Assembly: GCA_014859375.1 (NCBI GenBank)
Contig: JACUUH010000001.1
Coordinates: 1-64,000 of the forward strand
Direction of reading: 5' to 3'
Source of the DNA: Gammaproteobacteria bacterium
GTDB taxonomy: Bacteria > Pseudomonadota > Gammaproteobacteria > Nitrosococcales > Methylophagaceae
DNA length: 64,000 bases
Part shown: positions 46,373-55,183 of the stretch, one piece after another
Numbering within the stretch: the stretch's first letter is position 1
How the letters are laid out: the number at the start of each line of letters is the position of its first letter
Notes under the pieces: model-generated
The model's input: only the letters and a program-made list of their open reading frames with translations
What the model was told of the DNA's origin: nothing
Databases searched by the model: none
Made by a program: the position numbers and the translations under genes

Positions 46373-47914
46373 ATGGAGCACTCAAACGCCATCGCGCGAA
46401 TTGATGTTTATAGTCATCACTTTTGCATTTATCGTTTCGATGGGTATTTTCAAGACAAGTTAAGGGACTATTGCAGAACCATAGCCGAATACGGATTAAT
46501 AAGACTACCTACGGGTAAGTTCGTCCGTGGTATGAAGAAAGTATATGTGGGTGTTGATAAAGACAGAACTGTTTTTAGAATACACATTAACTTACTTGAT
46601 GACTTCTTAACATTTATGTCTAATCGGGGTATAAATGAAAAGAGATTTACCATTATTAGGAAAAGATTATACTCCGCACATTTCGCCGATCTTAAATATG
46701 TTGACGATAGAGCACCTAGGGATTACCAAGCGCCTATCATAGACTATATAGTAGACCCTGGCAAAACTAAGGTAGTTACATTAGATCCTGGTAGAGGTAA
46801 AACTTTTATAGCGCTAAGAGCTATCCATCTTTTAAGAGTTAGAGCTTTTTTCTGCATCAAAGCAATGTATTTGGAAAAATGGGTTGGCGATGCTAAGCAA
46901 GCTTTTGATTTTAAGAAAGGTGAGCTCCTAGTTATAAGAGGTGCAGATGCTTTAAAGTCATTAATGAATATGGCAGGTACAGAGGAATATAACGGTAAGA
47001 TAATTCTTTGCTCCAATACTACATTCTTACTCTACCTTAAACAGTACGAGTTATATAAGAGTAACGTAAAGGACTTGGGTTATAGATATCTTCCTCATGA
47101 GTTATTGGAAGCTTTGGATATAGGTCTGCGAGTTATTGATGAGGTTCATCAGGACTTCCATCTTAATTTTAGACAGGACTTGTATTCTCATGTTCCAAAA
47201 ACCTTATCCCTATCCGGAACATTAATAACAAAAGATCCATTCACTAGAAGAATGTACGATGTCATGTTTCCACCAGAGGAAAGATGTCATATCGTTCATA
47301 GAGTAGTGTATTTGCGGGTTAGCGCGTTTCTTTATCGAATAAGAGATGCTGATAATCGAGTTAAATATACTAACCATCAGCTCAAAGCTTATTCGCATAT
47401 GAGATTTGAGAAGAGTATACGTAGAGACAAGAAGCTTTTAAAGCCATATCTTGAAATGATCATGGAACTGGTGAGAACTAAGTTTATTGAAAATAGAGAA
47501 GATGGTCAAAAGGCTTTGATTTACTTTACTACTGTTGAAATGTGTACCAAGATGACAGATCTTTTAAAAGAGAACTTCAGTCATTTAAAAATCAGTAGAT
47601 ATACTCAAGAAGATGATTATAGTGAAATGCTAGAATCTGACCTAATAGTGTCCACACTTAAATCGTTAGGTACAGCCCACGATATACCAGGTTTGGTACT
47701 AGCGGTAATGACAGATGCATTGGATAGCGTGCAGGGTAACCTACAGGCTTCTGGTAGGCTTAGAGAGGTAAAGGATTGGGACATTACCCCTGAGTTTATT
47801 TATCTGGTTTGCACAGACATCAATAAACACATGATTTACCATGAATCCAAGAAGGAGTTGTTTGCAGGAAGAGTTCTTTCCCATGACAATATCTTCTCAG
47901 GATACACTTTATAA
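46373..47914 (+). CDS. superfamily 2 DNA/RNA helicase (phiKZ gp75 position)
   Basis: 513 residues from ATG 46373 behind AAAGGAG. Motif I DPGRGKT (about 138-144), motif II DEVH (about 256-259), motif III SLSGTL (about 279-284) and motif VI-like QASGRLREV near the end place it with T4 UvsW-like helicases. The Q-motif-like region DYQAPIIDYI lies before motif I. Likely used in branch migration or recombination. Confidence 0.8.
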   Translation: MEHSNAIARIDVYSHHFCIYRFDGYFQDKLRDYCRTIAEYGLIRLPTGKFVRGMKKVYVGVDKDRTVFRIHINLLDDFLTFMSNRGINEKRFTIIRKRLYSAHFADLKYVDDRAPRDYQAPIIDYIVDPGKTKVVTLDPGRGKTFIALRAIHLLRVRAFFCIKAMYLEKWVGDAKQAFDFKKGELLVIRGADALKSLMNMAGTEEYNGKIILCSNTTFLLYLKQYELYKSNVKDLGYRYLPHELLEALDIGLRVIDEVHQDFHLNFRQDLYSHVPKTLSLSGTLITKDPFTRRMYDVMFPPEERCHIVHRVVYLRVSAFLYRIRDADNRVKYTNHQLKAYSHMRFEKSIRRDKKLLKPYLEMIMELVRTKFIENREDGQKALIYFTTVEMCTKMTDLLKENFSHLKISRYTQEDDYSEMLESDLIVSTLKSLGTAHDIPGLVLAVMTDALDSVQGNLQASGRLREVKDWDITPEFIYLVCTDINKHMIYHESKKELFAGRVLSHDNIFSGYTL

Positions 47915-47939
47915 CTTTAACTATTCATAGGGGTTAACT

Positions 47940-48380
47940 ATGTCAGAAACAGAACTTAAAACGTTGAGAGCTGGGTTACAATTCACAAACGACGTTTATC
48001 CTCCGTTGGACAAAGATACTGCAGCGTATACTAATGTGGTGCAAGGCGAATTTACTTTTCCAGTAACAAAGGCCGATGGTCGTTTAAGTTATTGCGAAGA
48101 AGTAGAACAAGTTTTCGATGAAGTCTGTAGGTTCCTAAGAGAAACTAATGTGATTCACACACATTGGCGTTTACTAATTGCGTTGGATGGACGTTGCTGG
48201 TTCATAGAACCTAATACGGAAATATACGATGTAGTTAAGGCAAATCCTAATAATTGGATTGACTTTATCTATAAGGTAAATGAAGATGATAAACCACCAG
48301 TCAAATACGAACTGGGATATTTTGATTATCCTGATTCAGAAGAATGGTGTGTAATAGGTGTTGAACCTGTGAAGTGTTAA
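47940..48380 (+). CDS. unknown 146-residue protein
   Basis: An acidic protein without a recognised motif; four cysteines and several tryptophans. GGGGTT region upstream instead of a strong ribosome site. A hairpin terminator follows. Confidence 0.55.
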   Translation: MSETELKTLRAGLQFTNDVYPPLDKDTAAYTNVVQGEFTFPVTKADGRLSYCEEVEQVFDEVCRFLRETNVIHTHWRLLIALDGRCWFIEPNTEIYDVVKANPNNWIDFIYKVNEDDKPPVKYELGYFDYPDSEEWCVIGVEPVKC

Positions 48381-48412
48381 AGTTAAGACCGGGTTAATGC
48401 TCGGTCTTAACT
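48381..48412 (+). terminator. hairpin terminator
   Basis: AGTTAAGACCG / CGGTCTTAACT with a 10-nt loop; weak T tail. Confidence 0.65.
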
Positions 48413-48455
48413 ATATTTATTCGTTTTATAATTAGAAAAAAGAAGGTACTTGTAA

Positions 48456-48677
48456 ATGAAAGTGATTAAAGGTAATGACATTGATTATTTGTTGGGATTC
48501 ACTCAAGCTAAGAATGTTTCTTTAGCCCAAGGTGCGGTGGTGGAAGCAGTTGAGAAGTTATCTAATAAATATAGAGATAACAAACTGCGACTGAGAGTCC
48601 CAGTGTCTACTCATAATTTCTTTGAGGAGGTTCAAGGGTTATTACCCGAACACTTAACTTTACAAGTAGTTGCATAG
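48456..48677 (+). CDS. unknown 73-residue protein
   Basis: AAGAAGG ribosome site. Small helical protein (AVVEAVEKLSNKYRDNKLRLRV). No motif recognised. Confidence 0.55.
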   Translation: MKVIKGNDIDYLLGFTQAKNVSLAQGAVVEAVEKLSNKYRDNKLRLRVPVSTHNFFEEVQGLLPEHLTLQVVA

Positions 48678-48754
48678 ATATTCTAAATGATGGAAGCGCG
48701 TGATCGCATTCTATCTGATATTGAGACCGACTAAATAATAAAAGGAAATAAAAA

Positions 48755-49231
48755 ATGAGCAAGATTTTAAACAAAGAAGTTATGCATGTAGAAATGTCTG
48801 ATCGCTACCACACATCATCGGAAGGTGTGGTGAGTCACATAGGGTCGGTTATGACATTTTTAATTTACGATAAACCACATACGGGCATAAAGCCTATGGT
48901 GAATACCATTGCCAACGTCATACCCACAATGTCCACAGGTGATATGCTTCGGGTTAGATTCTCTGATTATCCATTGTCCTTTGAGATTACATTAACTGGT
49001 ATTTTAGTGACTGATCGAGATGATATTGCTGAACCGGTACTATTTGTTTATTGCGAAGATAACTATGATGATTGTCCATCACTACCTAACTTAACTGACT
49101 ACGGTGTCTGCTATGAAGATTATCTGGTACAGGAGCTAGGTGCTCTTAGCTTCGAACATTACTTCTTTAAGAATTTAGCGACGTCAACCAATTTTGAGTT
49201 ATTACGCAAGTTTCATAACCTATTCCGTTAA
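48755..49231 (+). CDS. unknown 158-residue protein
   Basis: AAAGGAAA ribosome site. Beta-rich (VMTFLIYDKPHTG, RVRFSDYPLSFEITLTGILV), acidic second half. No motif or membrane segment. Followed by a strong terminator. Confidence 0.55.
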   Translation: MSKILNKEVMHVEMSDRYHTSSEGVVSHIGSVMTFLIYDKPHTGIKPMVNTIANVIPTMSTGDMLRVRFSDYPLSFEITLTGILVTDRDDIAEPVLFVYCEDNYDDCPSLPNLTDYGVCYEDYLVQELGALSFEHYFFKNLATSTNFELLRKFHNLFR

Positions 49232-49244
49232 TTAATTACTACAG

Positions 49245-49290
49245 GGAAAATGAGTCTTAAAGACTCATTTTCCTATAACTATTTTTTTTT
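49245..49290 (+). terminator. rho-independent terminator
   Basis: GGAAAATGAGTCT / AGACTCATTTTCC with a 3-nt loop, then a T9 run. Confidence 0.85.
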
Positions 49291-49300
49291 TGCATTTAAC

Positions 49301-49333
49301 TCTAAGTCAACGCCATATTACTTTATTGATAAT
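49301..49333 (+). promoter_or_regulatory. early-type phage promoter
   Basis: CTCTAAGTCAACG followed by CCATATTACTTTATTGATAAT, the same block as at 344 and 12978. Confidence 0.65.
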
Positions 49334-49355
49334 AAAAGGTTAGCAGGAGGAAATC

Positions 49356-49664
49356 ATGCAAGTCATAACCTTAAAGGCGAACTTGTATCTGGTATTAGAT
49401 ACCGGATCGCCTATCGTTAAAAACACCGTAGATGCTTGTTCTAAAAAGAGCTACATGGTGTTCAAACCAGTAACCAGAGCCCTCTTTGAAAGGGCGGCAA
49501 CGGTGCGGTGGGAGTGCGCGCGCGCCCAATATCGAGAGGTATTGGAATTATTAACAGTAGATAAAGAGCATGTCACCGTAGTTGTCGATAAGAATGACAA
49601 CGACCTTTATGCTCTTTATCTTGGTCTTAACTCTAACAAGAACGTTAGAGTGATTTTAAAATAA
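49356..49664 (+). CDS. unknown 102-residue protein
   Basis: Strong AGGAGGAA ribosome site directly behind an early-type promoter. A small alpha/beta protein ending in two strand-like segments (HVTVVVDKNDND, NVRVILK). Function unknown. Confidence 0.6.
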   Translation: MQVITLKANLYLVLDTGSPIVKNTVDACSKKSYMVFKPVTRALFERAATVRWECARAQYREVLELLTVDKEHVTVVVDKNDNDLYALYLGLNSNKNVRVILK

Positions 49665-49685
49665 AAAAAAAATAGGAGATTTATC

Positions 49686-50177
49686 ATGAGTGCATTAAAA
49701 ATTGTAGCGGGTGTAGTAGGTGCCATTACAGTGGGGGTCGCTGTTGGTTACATAACGGTAAAAAGAAAAAAGAAAAAAGAAGAGCAAAACAAACCATCCA
49801 AAAACGAATGGGTCTTTGGGCTCGTTGACGAGGTGGTTAACAACCCACCTTCACTCAAGGAGCAGTCAGACGCCAATGAAACGGCGTTTGAATACCTGTT
49901 CACCGTCGCTCCAGAACATTGGGCGGTGGGGTCTGACTGCTCACTAGTGGAGTTCTCCACTAGTGAGTGTGGAGACGACACGTCTGAGTTTTATGCCTCC
50001 GGTACATGCGGGGGTAAACGGTTCTTGGCCGTGGCGAACACACTAAATAACAGATATGTCATTTACGGTGAAGACTCAGGTTGGTTAAACCTTCCTGAAG
50101 GTTACAATGAAGACACACCCTTGGGTGTCTTCTTTAGACCTCCAGTGGAGGAGGACAATGCCGTTAAAGTAGATTAG
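49686..50177 (+). CDS. membrane-anchored small protein
   Basis: 163 residues. N-terminal hydrophobic segment (about 5-24, IVAGVVGAITVGVAVGYITV) and basic KRKKKKEE stop-transfer, then a soluble domain with two tryptophans and two cysteines. The N terminus is similar to the 429 protein. It shares a transcript with the 49356 gene; terminator follows. Confidence 0.65.
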   Translation: MSALKIVAGVVGAITVGVAVGYITVKRKKKKEEQNKPSKNEWVFGLVDEVVNNPPSLKEQSDANETAFEYLFTVAPEHWAVGSDCSLVEFSTSECGDDTSEFYASGTCGGKRFLAVANTLNNRYVIYGEDSGWLNLPEGYNEDTPLGVFFRPPVEEDNAVKVD

Positions 50178-50183
50178 GTTATA

Positions 50184-50218
50184 ATACAGCAAGGGGCTTC
50201 CCTTGCTGTATTTTTTTT
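50184..50218 (+). terminator. rho-independent terminator
   Basis: TACAGCAAGGG / CCCTTGCTGTA with T8. Confidence 0.85.
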
Positions 50219-50289
50219 GTTTAATATAGTAACTTTTTTAGTTTTTTAATATTATGACCTTTTTTAACAGGATACTAATAGGAGAGAAA

Positions 50290-51318
50290 ATGTCGCTATT
50301 AAAGAAATATGCAACGGTGGAAGAAACAGTCGGAGAATCAACACAAAAGGTTGAAGGTATACTGTCGATAGAAACTACACTAAAAACTAATGTATTAGAA
50401 ACAACTGATGTATCTACAGAAGGGTTAATAGATAATATAAAAACCTGGTGGCAGACATCCAAAGATAAAGCGGCGGCTAAAACCACCAATTGGAATAACT
50501 ATAAAGAAAACTTAACCGATATAGAAACTAGGTTATCACTTATAGAGAAAAGTCTTAAGGGCAGTAAGTACGAAGGTAGTTGGACTTTTGACATTACTCC
50601 TTACTTTACGACTTTTTATATAAATAAAGAAAATGTTTGGCTAAACGATTTTGTTACCTTGCTGAAAAAAGAATTGAAAAGATCTAATGACTTTAGTACT
50701 AAAGTGCACAAAGAGTCTGTCAAAGCTTTAAAGGAAATGGCGGTTAAGGGTAAGAAAGTAAACGTAGACAGTACTGTAGAAGATTTTGATAAGAGCATCG
50801 AACCTATATTAAAAATAAAAAGACCTAATGTCTTAGTGCCTAGAGAGTATTTTAAAGACGGTCAGTTCTTTAGAGCTAAAGAAATAGCGGCTGGAAAACA
50901 CCCTGGTTCAGTAACGTTAATGGTAAATGCCGAAGGTCCTAAGTTTACTACCTTAGCAAAAAAACAGGATAAAGCTAAAAGAGAAGTTACTTTAACTATT
51001 AAGTCGGTCATGGAGATGATCTCCTACATCAAACCTTTACTTAAAAATTTAGACACTTATCATACCGATGATGATATTTTTGTTAAAAGCTTTAACGAGG
51101 CATATTTAGTATTTGATACCATATTAGATGACCTAAGTAGCGCTTCCTTTAAACCAGTGGAATCAGATAACTTAACTCCTTATTTTAGAGCTATGATTTC
51201 ACATAAGGAATTTATAGACCTTATTGAATATAATGATAATATCATAACCCTAGCTGGTCTAAAGTTGGTTATAAATACTCTAGAACGGTTTGCTAAACAT
51301 GTCAATGATAATTCGTAA
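50290..51318 (+). CDS. candidate internal head protein
   Basis: 342 residues from ATG 50290 behind AGGAGAG; the track start at 50254 lacks a site. N-terminal part contains VSTEGLIDNIKTWWQ, a pattern like phiKZ internal head proteins (gp93-95 group) whose propeptides are cut after S/A-x-E by the prohead protease; the following amphipathic helix and lysine-rich helical body fit. It would lie within the capsid inner body. Assigned by style and by similarity of start to the 51999 protein (MSLLKKY / MSLLQKY). Confidence 0.5.
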   Translation: MSLLKKYATVEETVGESTQKVEGILSIETTLKTNVLETTDVSTEGLIDNIKTWWQTSKDKAAAKTTNWNNYKENLTDIETRLSLIEKSLKGSKYEGSWTFDITPYFTTFYINKENVWLNDFVTLLKKELKRSNDFSTKVHKESVKALKEMAVKGKKVNVDSTVEDFDKSIEPILKIKRPNVLVPREYFKDGQFFRAKEIAAGKHPGSVTLMVNAEGPKFTTLAKKQDKAKREVTLTIKSVMEMISYIKPLLKNLDTYHTDDDIFVKSFNEAYLVFDTILDDLSSASFKPVESDNLTPYFRAMISHKEFIDLIEYNDNIITLAGLKLVINTLERFAKHVNDNS

Positions 51319-51326
51319 GGTGTTAA

Positions 51327-51662
51327 ATGAAGATAATGTTAAAAGTTAGATCTAATCTTGATCGAATGAAAAATAGATTAGCTTGTATTCACCTGGTGCC
51401 AGTCAACGGTAAAGATGACGTTCTTATAGGTAGATACATCAGTCATGGTCTTTGCCCCAATGGTAGATTACTTATAGATGTCATAACAGAGAAAGGTCAT
51501 GGTAGAGGTTATCTAAAAACCAAAGGCGAATTTGATTATGTAGAAATCAATGAGTTTGTCCAAAAGGAACATTTTGATTACTCAATGCTTGAGAAGTATC
51601 ATGAAATGCCTTTAAGACTCAAAACAGTTTTAACTTATAGTCTTATTAGACTAAAACAATGA
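51327..51662 (+). CDS. unknown 111-residue protein
   Basis: Starts 8 nt after the preceding stop with AAGGTG. Basic, with strands then helices; no motif. ATG 51336 is an alternative start. Confidence 0.55.
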   Translation: MKIMLKVRSNLDRMKNRLACIHLVPVNGKDDVLIGRYISHGLCPNGRLLIDVITEKGHGRGYLKTKGEFDYVEINEFVQKEHFDYSMLEKYHEMPLRLKTVLTYSLIRLKQ

Positions 51663-51678
51663 TTGAAGGAAGTAATGC

Positions 51679-51969
51679 ATGCAAAACATCCTAGGTAAAT
51701 ATACGGAAGCTAACGTATCTCAAGAAGAAGGTAAAGAAAATCCTTTGGAAGAATTAGTTGATAAAACTGAGTATCATGTTTTTAAAGGGACTAACCGAGT
51801 GGTTTGTTGCTTGCATTTAAAAAAAGGTGGTTCTGTCATTGCTGTCTCTGATGCACCAGTGGAAGATGATTTCAATGAAGATGTAGGTAAAAGCATAGCG
51901 CGTGATCGAGCAATGGATCAGCTATCCATGATGGAGAACTATGCTAAAAGTAAAGGGTCTAGTAAGTAG
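51679..51969 (+). CDS. unknown 96-residue protein
   Basis: GAAGGAAG ribosome site. Acidic N-terminal half, strand-like middle (HVFKGTNRVVCCLHLKKGGSVIAV), helical end. No recognised function. Between two candidate head-protein genes. Confidence 0.55.
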   Translation: MQNILGKYTEANVSQEEGKENPLEELVDKTEYHVFKGTNRVVCCLHLKKGGSVIAVSDAPVEDDFNEDVGKSIARDRAMDQLSMMENYAKSKGSSK

Positions 51970-51998
51970 ACAGTTAAGTAAAAAAAGGAAATAAAAAA

Positions 51999-53192
51999 AT
52001 GAGTTTATTACAGAAGTATAATGTAGTGGGTGAACCTACGGTAGAGAGTTTTTTAGAGAATTTGGATCAAGTTGTTCATAAACTAGAAACCTCTTCTAAA
52101 CATATGACTATTTTAGACGCAGAGATAGCTAGAATAGAAGGTTTGGAAGCTAAAGGAGTGACTGTTTCTGTTGAGGATGCTTCTTCTGAGTTACTGGAAG
52201 TAGTTAGATGTCTTTCAAACGAGATTGATCTTGAATCTTTAGGTATTGAAGACGAAGTCGGTGGACATAGCGATCTTTTAAAGAGATTGTTAGATGGTGT
52301 AATTCAGGACAAAATAAGAACTATTAATTTATTTCTCGACGTCTTTAAAAGTTGGCCAAGTATGGCTAAGAAGTATAAAGAAAAGCTTACAGGTCAGAAA
52401 AATAAACTAAAAAATATAAACAAAGATGTAAATTTTAAATCCCATATAACAACCGAATCAATTGCAAGAATTTTCCTTAAGGCGAAAGGTAAAAAATGGG
52501 AGATGTCGGACTCTATTGTTCAAGACATTTCAGATTTAAATAATTTGGCAGATTTTTTTATTAACGATTATCATCCTAGGGTATCGTCGATTTTATTAGA
52601 CGCCGTTGGACTTTTAGACAAAATTAGTAAAGATAATACCGACGCTAATGAAATTTTGAAAAAATTTCTATCATCCACACCTAGTTTGGATAAAATAATA
52701 CCTAAAAAATACTTGACTACATTTATATCAGGTACCGAGTTAAAAATAGAAGATAAATCTGAAAGTATTTTGGGTAAATTAGGATTACAGAAAGGTAAAG
52801 AAGTAAAATTCACATCAGCTTCCGAGGGGTTTTTTAAAGACGCGTTTAAACTTTATAAATTAGAATACCCTGACGTTAGAATGAGTTATAAAGAATTATC
52901 CGATTTAATAGACGAATCTGAAAAAACGTTAACTATAATTGAAGAAACCATGGGTGTGAGTAAAGGGTTTGAGGAAATTAATAAAAGAATAGACGTAGCG
53001 TTAAACAAACATCTCAAAGGTCTTGAAGGTGTCTCCGACATCGACGCAGATACTTTAAAGGGCTTAGGGGAAATATTGAAAGACTTATCGACCAATGCCA
53101 TTAAACCTATGATTAGTATATCAAAAACTATTATTTTGACCAATAGTCAAACTTACATGTTAACTGACAGCCTCTTAAAAAACCCCGAGTAA
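51999..53192 (+). CDS. candidate internal head protein
   Basis: 397 residues, starting MSLLQKYNVVGEPTVESFLENLD, resembling the 50290 start. Mainly helical, lysine-rich and without enzyme motifs. A few S-x-E sites occur in the first 70 residues (SVEDASSELLE), possible prohead-protease sites. Structural role inside the capsid is inferred. Confidence 0.48.
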   Translation: MSLLQKYNVVGEPTVESFLENLDQVVHKLETSSKHMTILDAEIARIEGLEAKGVTVSVEDASSELLEVVRCLSNEIDLESLGIEDEVGGHSDLLKRLLDGVIQDKIRTINLFLDVFKSWPSMAKKYKEKLTGQKNKLKNINKDVNFKSHITTESIARIFLKAKGKKWEMSDSIVQDISDLNNLADFFINDYHPRVSSILLDAVGLLDKISKDNTDANEILKKFLSSTPSLDKIIPKKYLTTFISGTELKIEDKSESILGKLGLQKGKEVKFTSASEGFFKDAFKLYKLEYPDVRMSYKELSDLIDESEKTLTIIEETMGVSKGFEEINKRIDVALNKHLKGLEGVSDIDADTLKGLGEILKDLSTNAIKPMISISKTIILTNSQTYMLTDSLLKNPE

Positions 53193-53199
53193 TAATATA

Positions 53200-53355
53200 A
53201 TGTCCAATTGGAACCCAGAATTTACAGAAGCGCAACGAAATAAGAATTTAAAACGATTGTCTAAATTTAGTGAAGTATCCTTGGAAGCTATTCCTTCTAT
53301 ACTTAGTTGTACAGAAGATTATTACGGTATGGATAATCCATCAATTAGATGGTGA
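53200..53355 (+). CDS. possible small protein (too short for ORF track)
   Basis: A 51-residue ORF starting MSNWNPEFTEAQRNKN, 7 nt after the 51999 stop, with codon choice like its neighbours but no good ribosome site. Hydrophilic; ends DYYGMDNPSIRW. It precedes a bidirectional terminator. Confidence 0.45.
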   Translation: MSNWNPEFTEAQRNKNLKRLSKFSEVSLEAIPSILSCTEDYYGMDNPSIRW

Positions 53356-53365
53356 ACAAAAAAAT

Positions 53366-53398
53366 AATAGAGTAGAGGGTTTCCCCCTCTACTCTATT
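53366..53398. terminator. bidirectional terminator
   Basis: AATAGAGTAGAGGG / CCCTCTACTCTATT stem between the plus-strand head-protein unit and the minus-strand polymerase half. Confidence 0.85.
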
Positions 53399-53406
53399 TA
53401 TAACGT

Positions 53407-55098
53407 TTATGCTACGTTTTCAGTATCTTTAATAAACTCTTCAAGTAATGTGTCGAACTTTGGAGCTTTAAAGATGTTACAGGCTATCTCTACTGCGTTA
53501 ACTGGTCCACCTGTAAGGTTTATACCAGTGAACCTCTGAACTTCCTCAGGCACGCCTCTAATTCTACATAACTCACGATAAGTAGTTTCCTTAGACATAT
53601 TCAAGAATACTTGAGTGGAAGGGTAACTACTACTAACGTCTAAGTCAGCAACGTGTGTGAATATAAGCGTAGATAAATCTGGAACTTCTCTAACTACCTT
53701 AACACCGTTGTGTAGCGCTAAGTGAGCAGGTAACGTTATAATCCAATTTCTCATTGATACAACATGCTTATCTAAATCATCCACCATGTCATCGGATGCA
53801 GCAGCTACCACCAAACCTTTCTCTTCACAGAAAACATTTAATTGATCCACTAATCGTTTAGGTTGAGAATCAAATATGTAAAATTCGGAAATACCGGATA
53901 GAACAGTTATTGTCACAGCGAGATCTTTAACTTTCTCATCGAAAAGTTCAACACCTATGCAGTCAAATAAGTTATATACCCCATATTCAACTTTATACTT
54001 ATCCTGCATTATTACGTGCCAGGCTAAGCCTTCATGATCTTTAGCCTCTTCAAACTTTAACTTACGCACACCTAAATGCTTATTTAATTGGAAATCTAAA
54101 CTATAAGACGTATCATTAGATCCAGCTAAGCGAACCCTCTTATAAGTACACATAGAGTCAATCAACATAAAACTTGCTGGACACATAGCCTTATGCCATC
54201 GGTCAGCAGGATGTATAGGTGTTATGAGACCAGACGCTGTGACCTTCTGACTTTTACCTTGCATATATTTAAAGAATCTATACTCGGGTGGGACTATTGG
54301 ATCGCTAAAGACCTCAGCTGGATCATAACCACCATTCTTTAAACATTCTACAATTTTGGGTATATCGAAATCTATATTCCATATTGTTAAGAAATCAGGT
54401 TGCCATTCATGAGCTCTAGCTATAACCTTGGCACAGGCCTCCGCTGCCGTATCACATATCAACACCTCTAAATTAATGTTTCTAGACTTCATGTACTCGC
54501 CTAGTAACTCATCTGTCTTTTTTCTCAACTTGGCTTCAAAGTTAGTATCACCGTCGATAAACTCTTTTGTAACTGCGAGAACAGCTTTATCTTTAAACGT
54601 TATAGTTACATATATCGGTCTACCATGACCGTGTACTACATCTGTTTCTATATCTAGTACAGCTACCGAGTTCTCACTGAAAGCATCGGGATATCTTTCT
54701 CTATATTTTTTCTTCATTAATGTTGCAGGGGAAATGTCTGTACCGTAAAGATAAGGGCTTCTAGCCAAAGTCTTAAGTCCACCTTTAGCACCAGGTCTAC
54801 CTAACGCTCGACCTATTGATCTTAGTAAATTATTCTGGGTAGTGGTGAATTTCTGTAACTTTGTTACTTCTTCCCATTCTTTCTTATCTTTATGTTTTTG
54901 AAACCCTGGTTTAGTCACGTAGAAATCACGTTTAAAGTTTTTCAACATAACCATATTAGGAATTTTTCTACCATCTTTGGTGTGAATAACTTCTTTAATG
55001 ACTAAAAGATCATCGTAGCTACCATTGTTAGCTTTGCAATAATTAACATGTTTACATTCAAGAGCTTCTATTTGTTCTTTAGATACTGGTCTAACCAC
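53407..55098 (-). CDS. family B DNA polymerase, N-terminal half (exonuclease and motif A)
   Basis: 563 residues. Proofreading exonuclease motifs are in order: Exo I LDIETD (148-153), Exo II NIDFD (about 241-245), Exo III YNLFD (about 375-379). Palm motif A is DLDVSSSYPS (about 485-494). The protein stops about 70 residues later, before motifs B and C. Those occur in the 22750 protein on the plus strand 28 kb away, so the two chains probably assemble one polymerase. The acidic C-terminal helix (FDTLLEEFIKDTENVA) may serve as contact. AAGGAG ribosome site; minus strand, alone in its unit. Confidence 0.85.
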   Translation of the reverse strand: MVRPVSKEQIEALECKHVNYCKANNGSYDDLLVIKEVIHTKDGRKIPNMVMLKNFKRDFYVTKPGFQKHKDKKEWEEVTKLQKFTTTQNNLLRSIGRALGRPGAKGGLKTLARSPYLYGTDISPATLMKKKYRERYPDAFSENSVAVLDIETDVVHGHGRPIYVTITFKDKAVLAVTKEFIDGDTNFEAKLRKKTDELLGEYMKSRNINLEVLICDTAAEACAKVIARAHEWQPDFLTIWNIDFDIPKIVECLKNGGYDPAEVFSDPIVPPEYRFFKYMQGKSQKVTASGLITPIHPADRWHKAMCPASFMLIDSMCTYKRVRLAGSNDTSYSLDFQLNKHLGVRKLKFEEAKDHEGLAWHVIMQDKYKVEYGVYNLFDCIGVELFDEKVKDLAVTITVLSGISEFYIFDSQPKRLVDQLNVFCEEKGLVVAAASDDMVDDLDKHVVSMRNWIITLPAHLALHNGVKVVREVPDLSTLIFTHVADLDVSSSYPSTQVFLNMSKETTYRELCRIRGVPEEVQRFTGINLTGGPVNAVEIACNIFKAPKFDTLLEEFIKDTENVA

Positions 55099-55183
55099 GA
55101 TTCTTGTGCTCCTTATTATGAGTTGATTAAAACATCTATTACATTAGGGTCGTAGATAAGAATTTATATTCGGAGGTATTCAA

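Noticed and set aside
53270-53539. Plus-strand 89-residue ORF
   Set aside because: Overlaps the strongly supported polymerase half on the minus strand and a bidirectional terminator.
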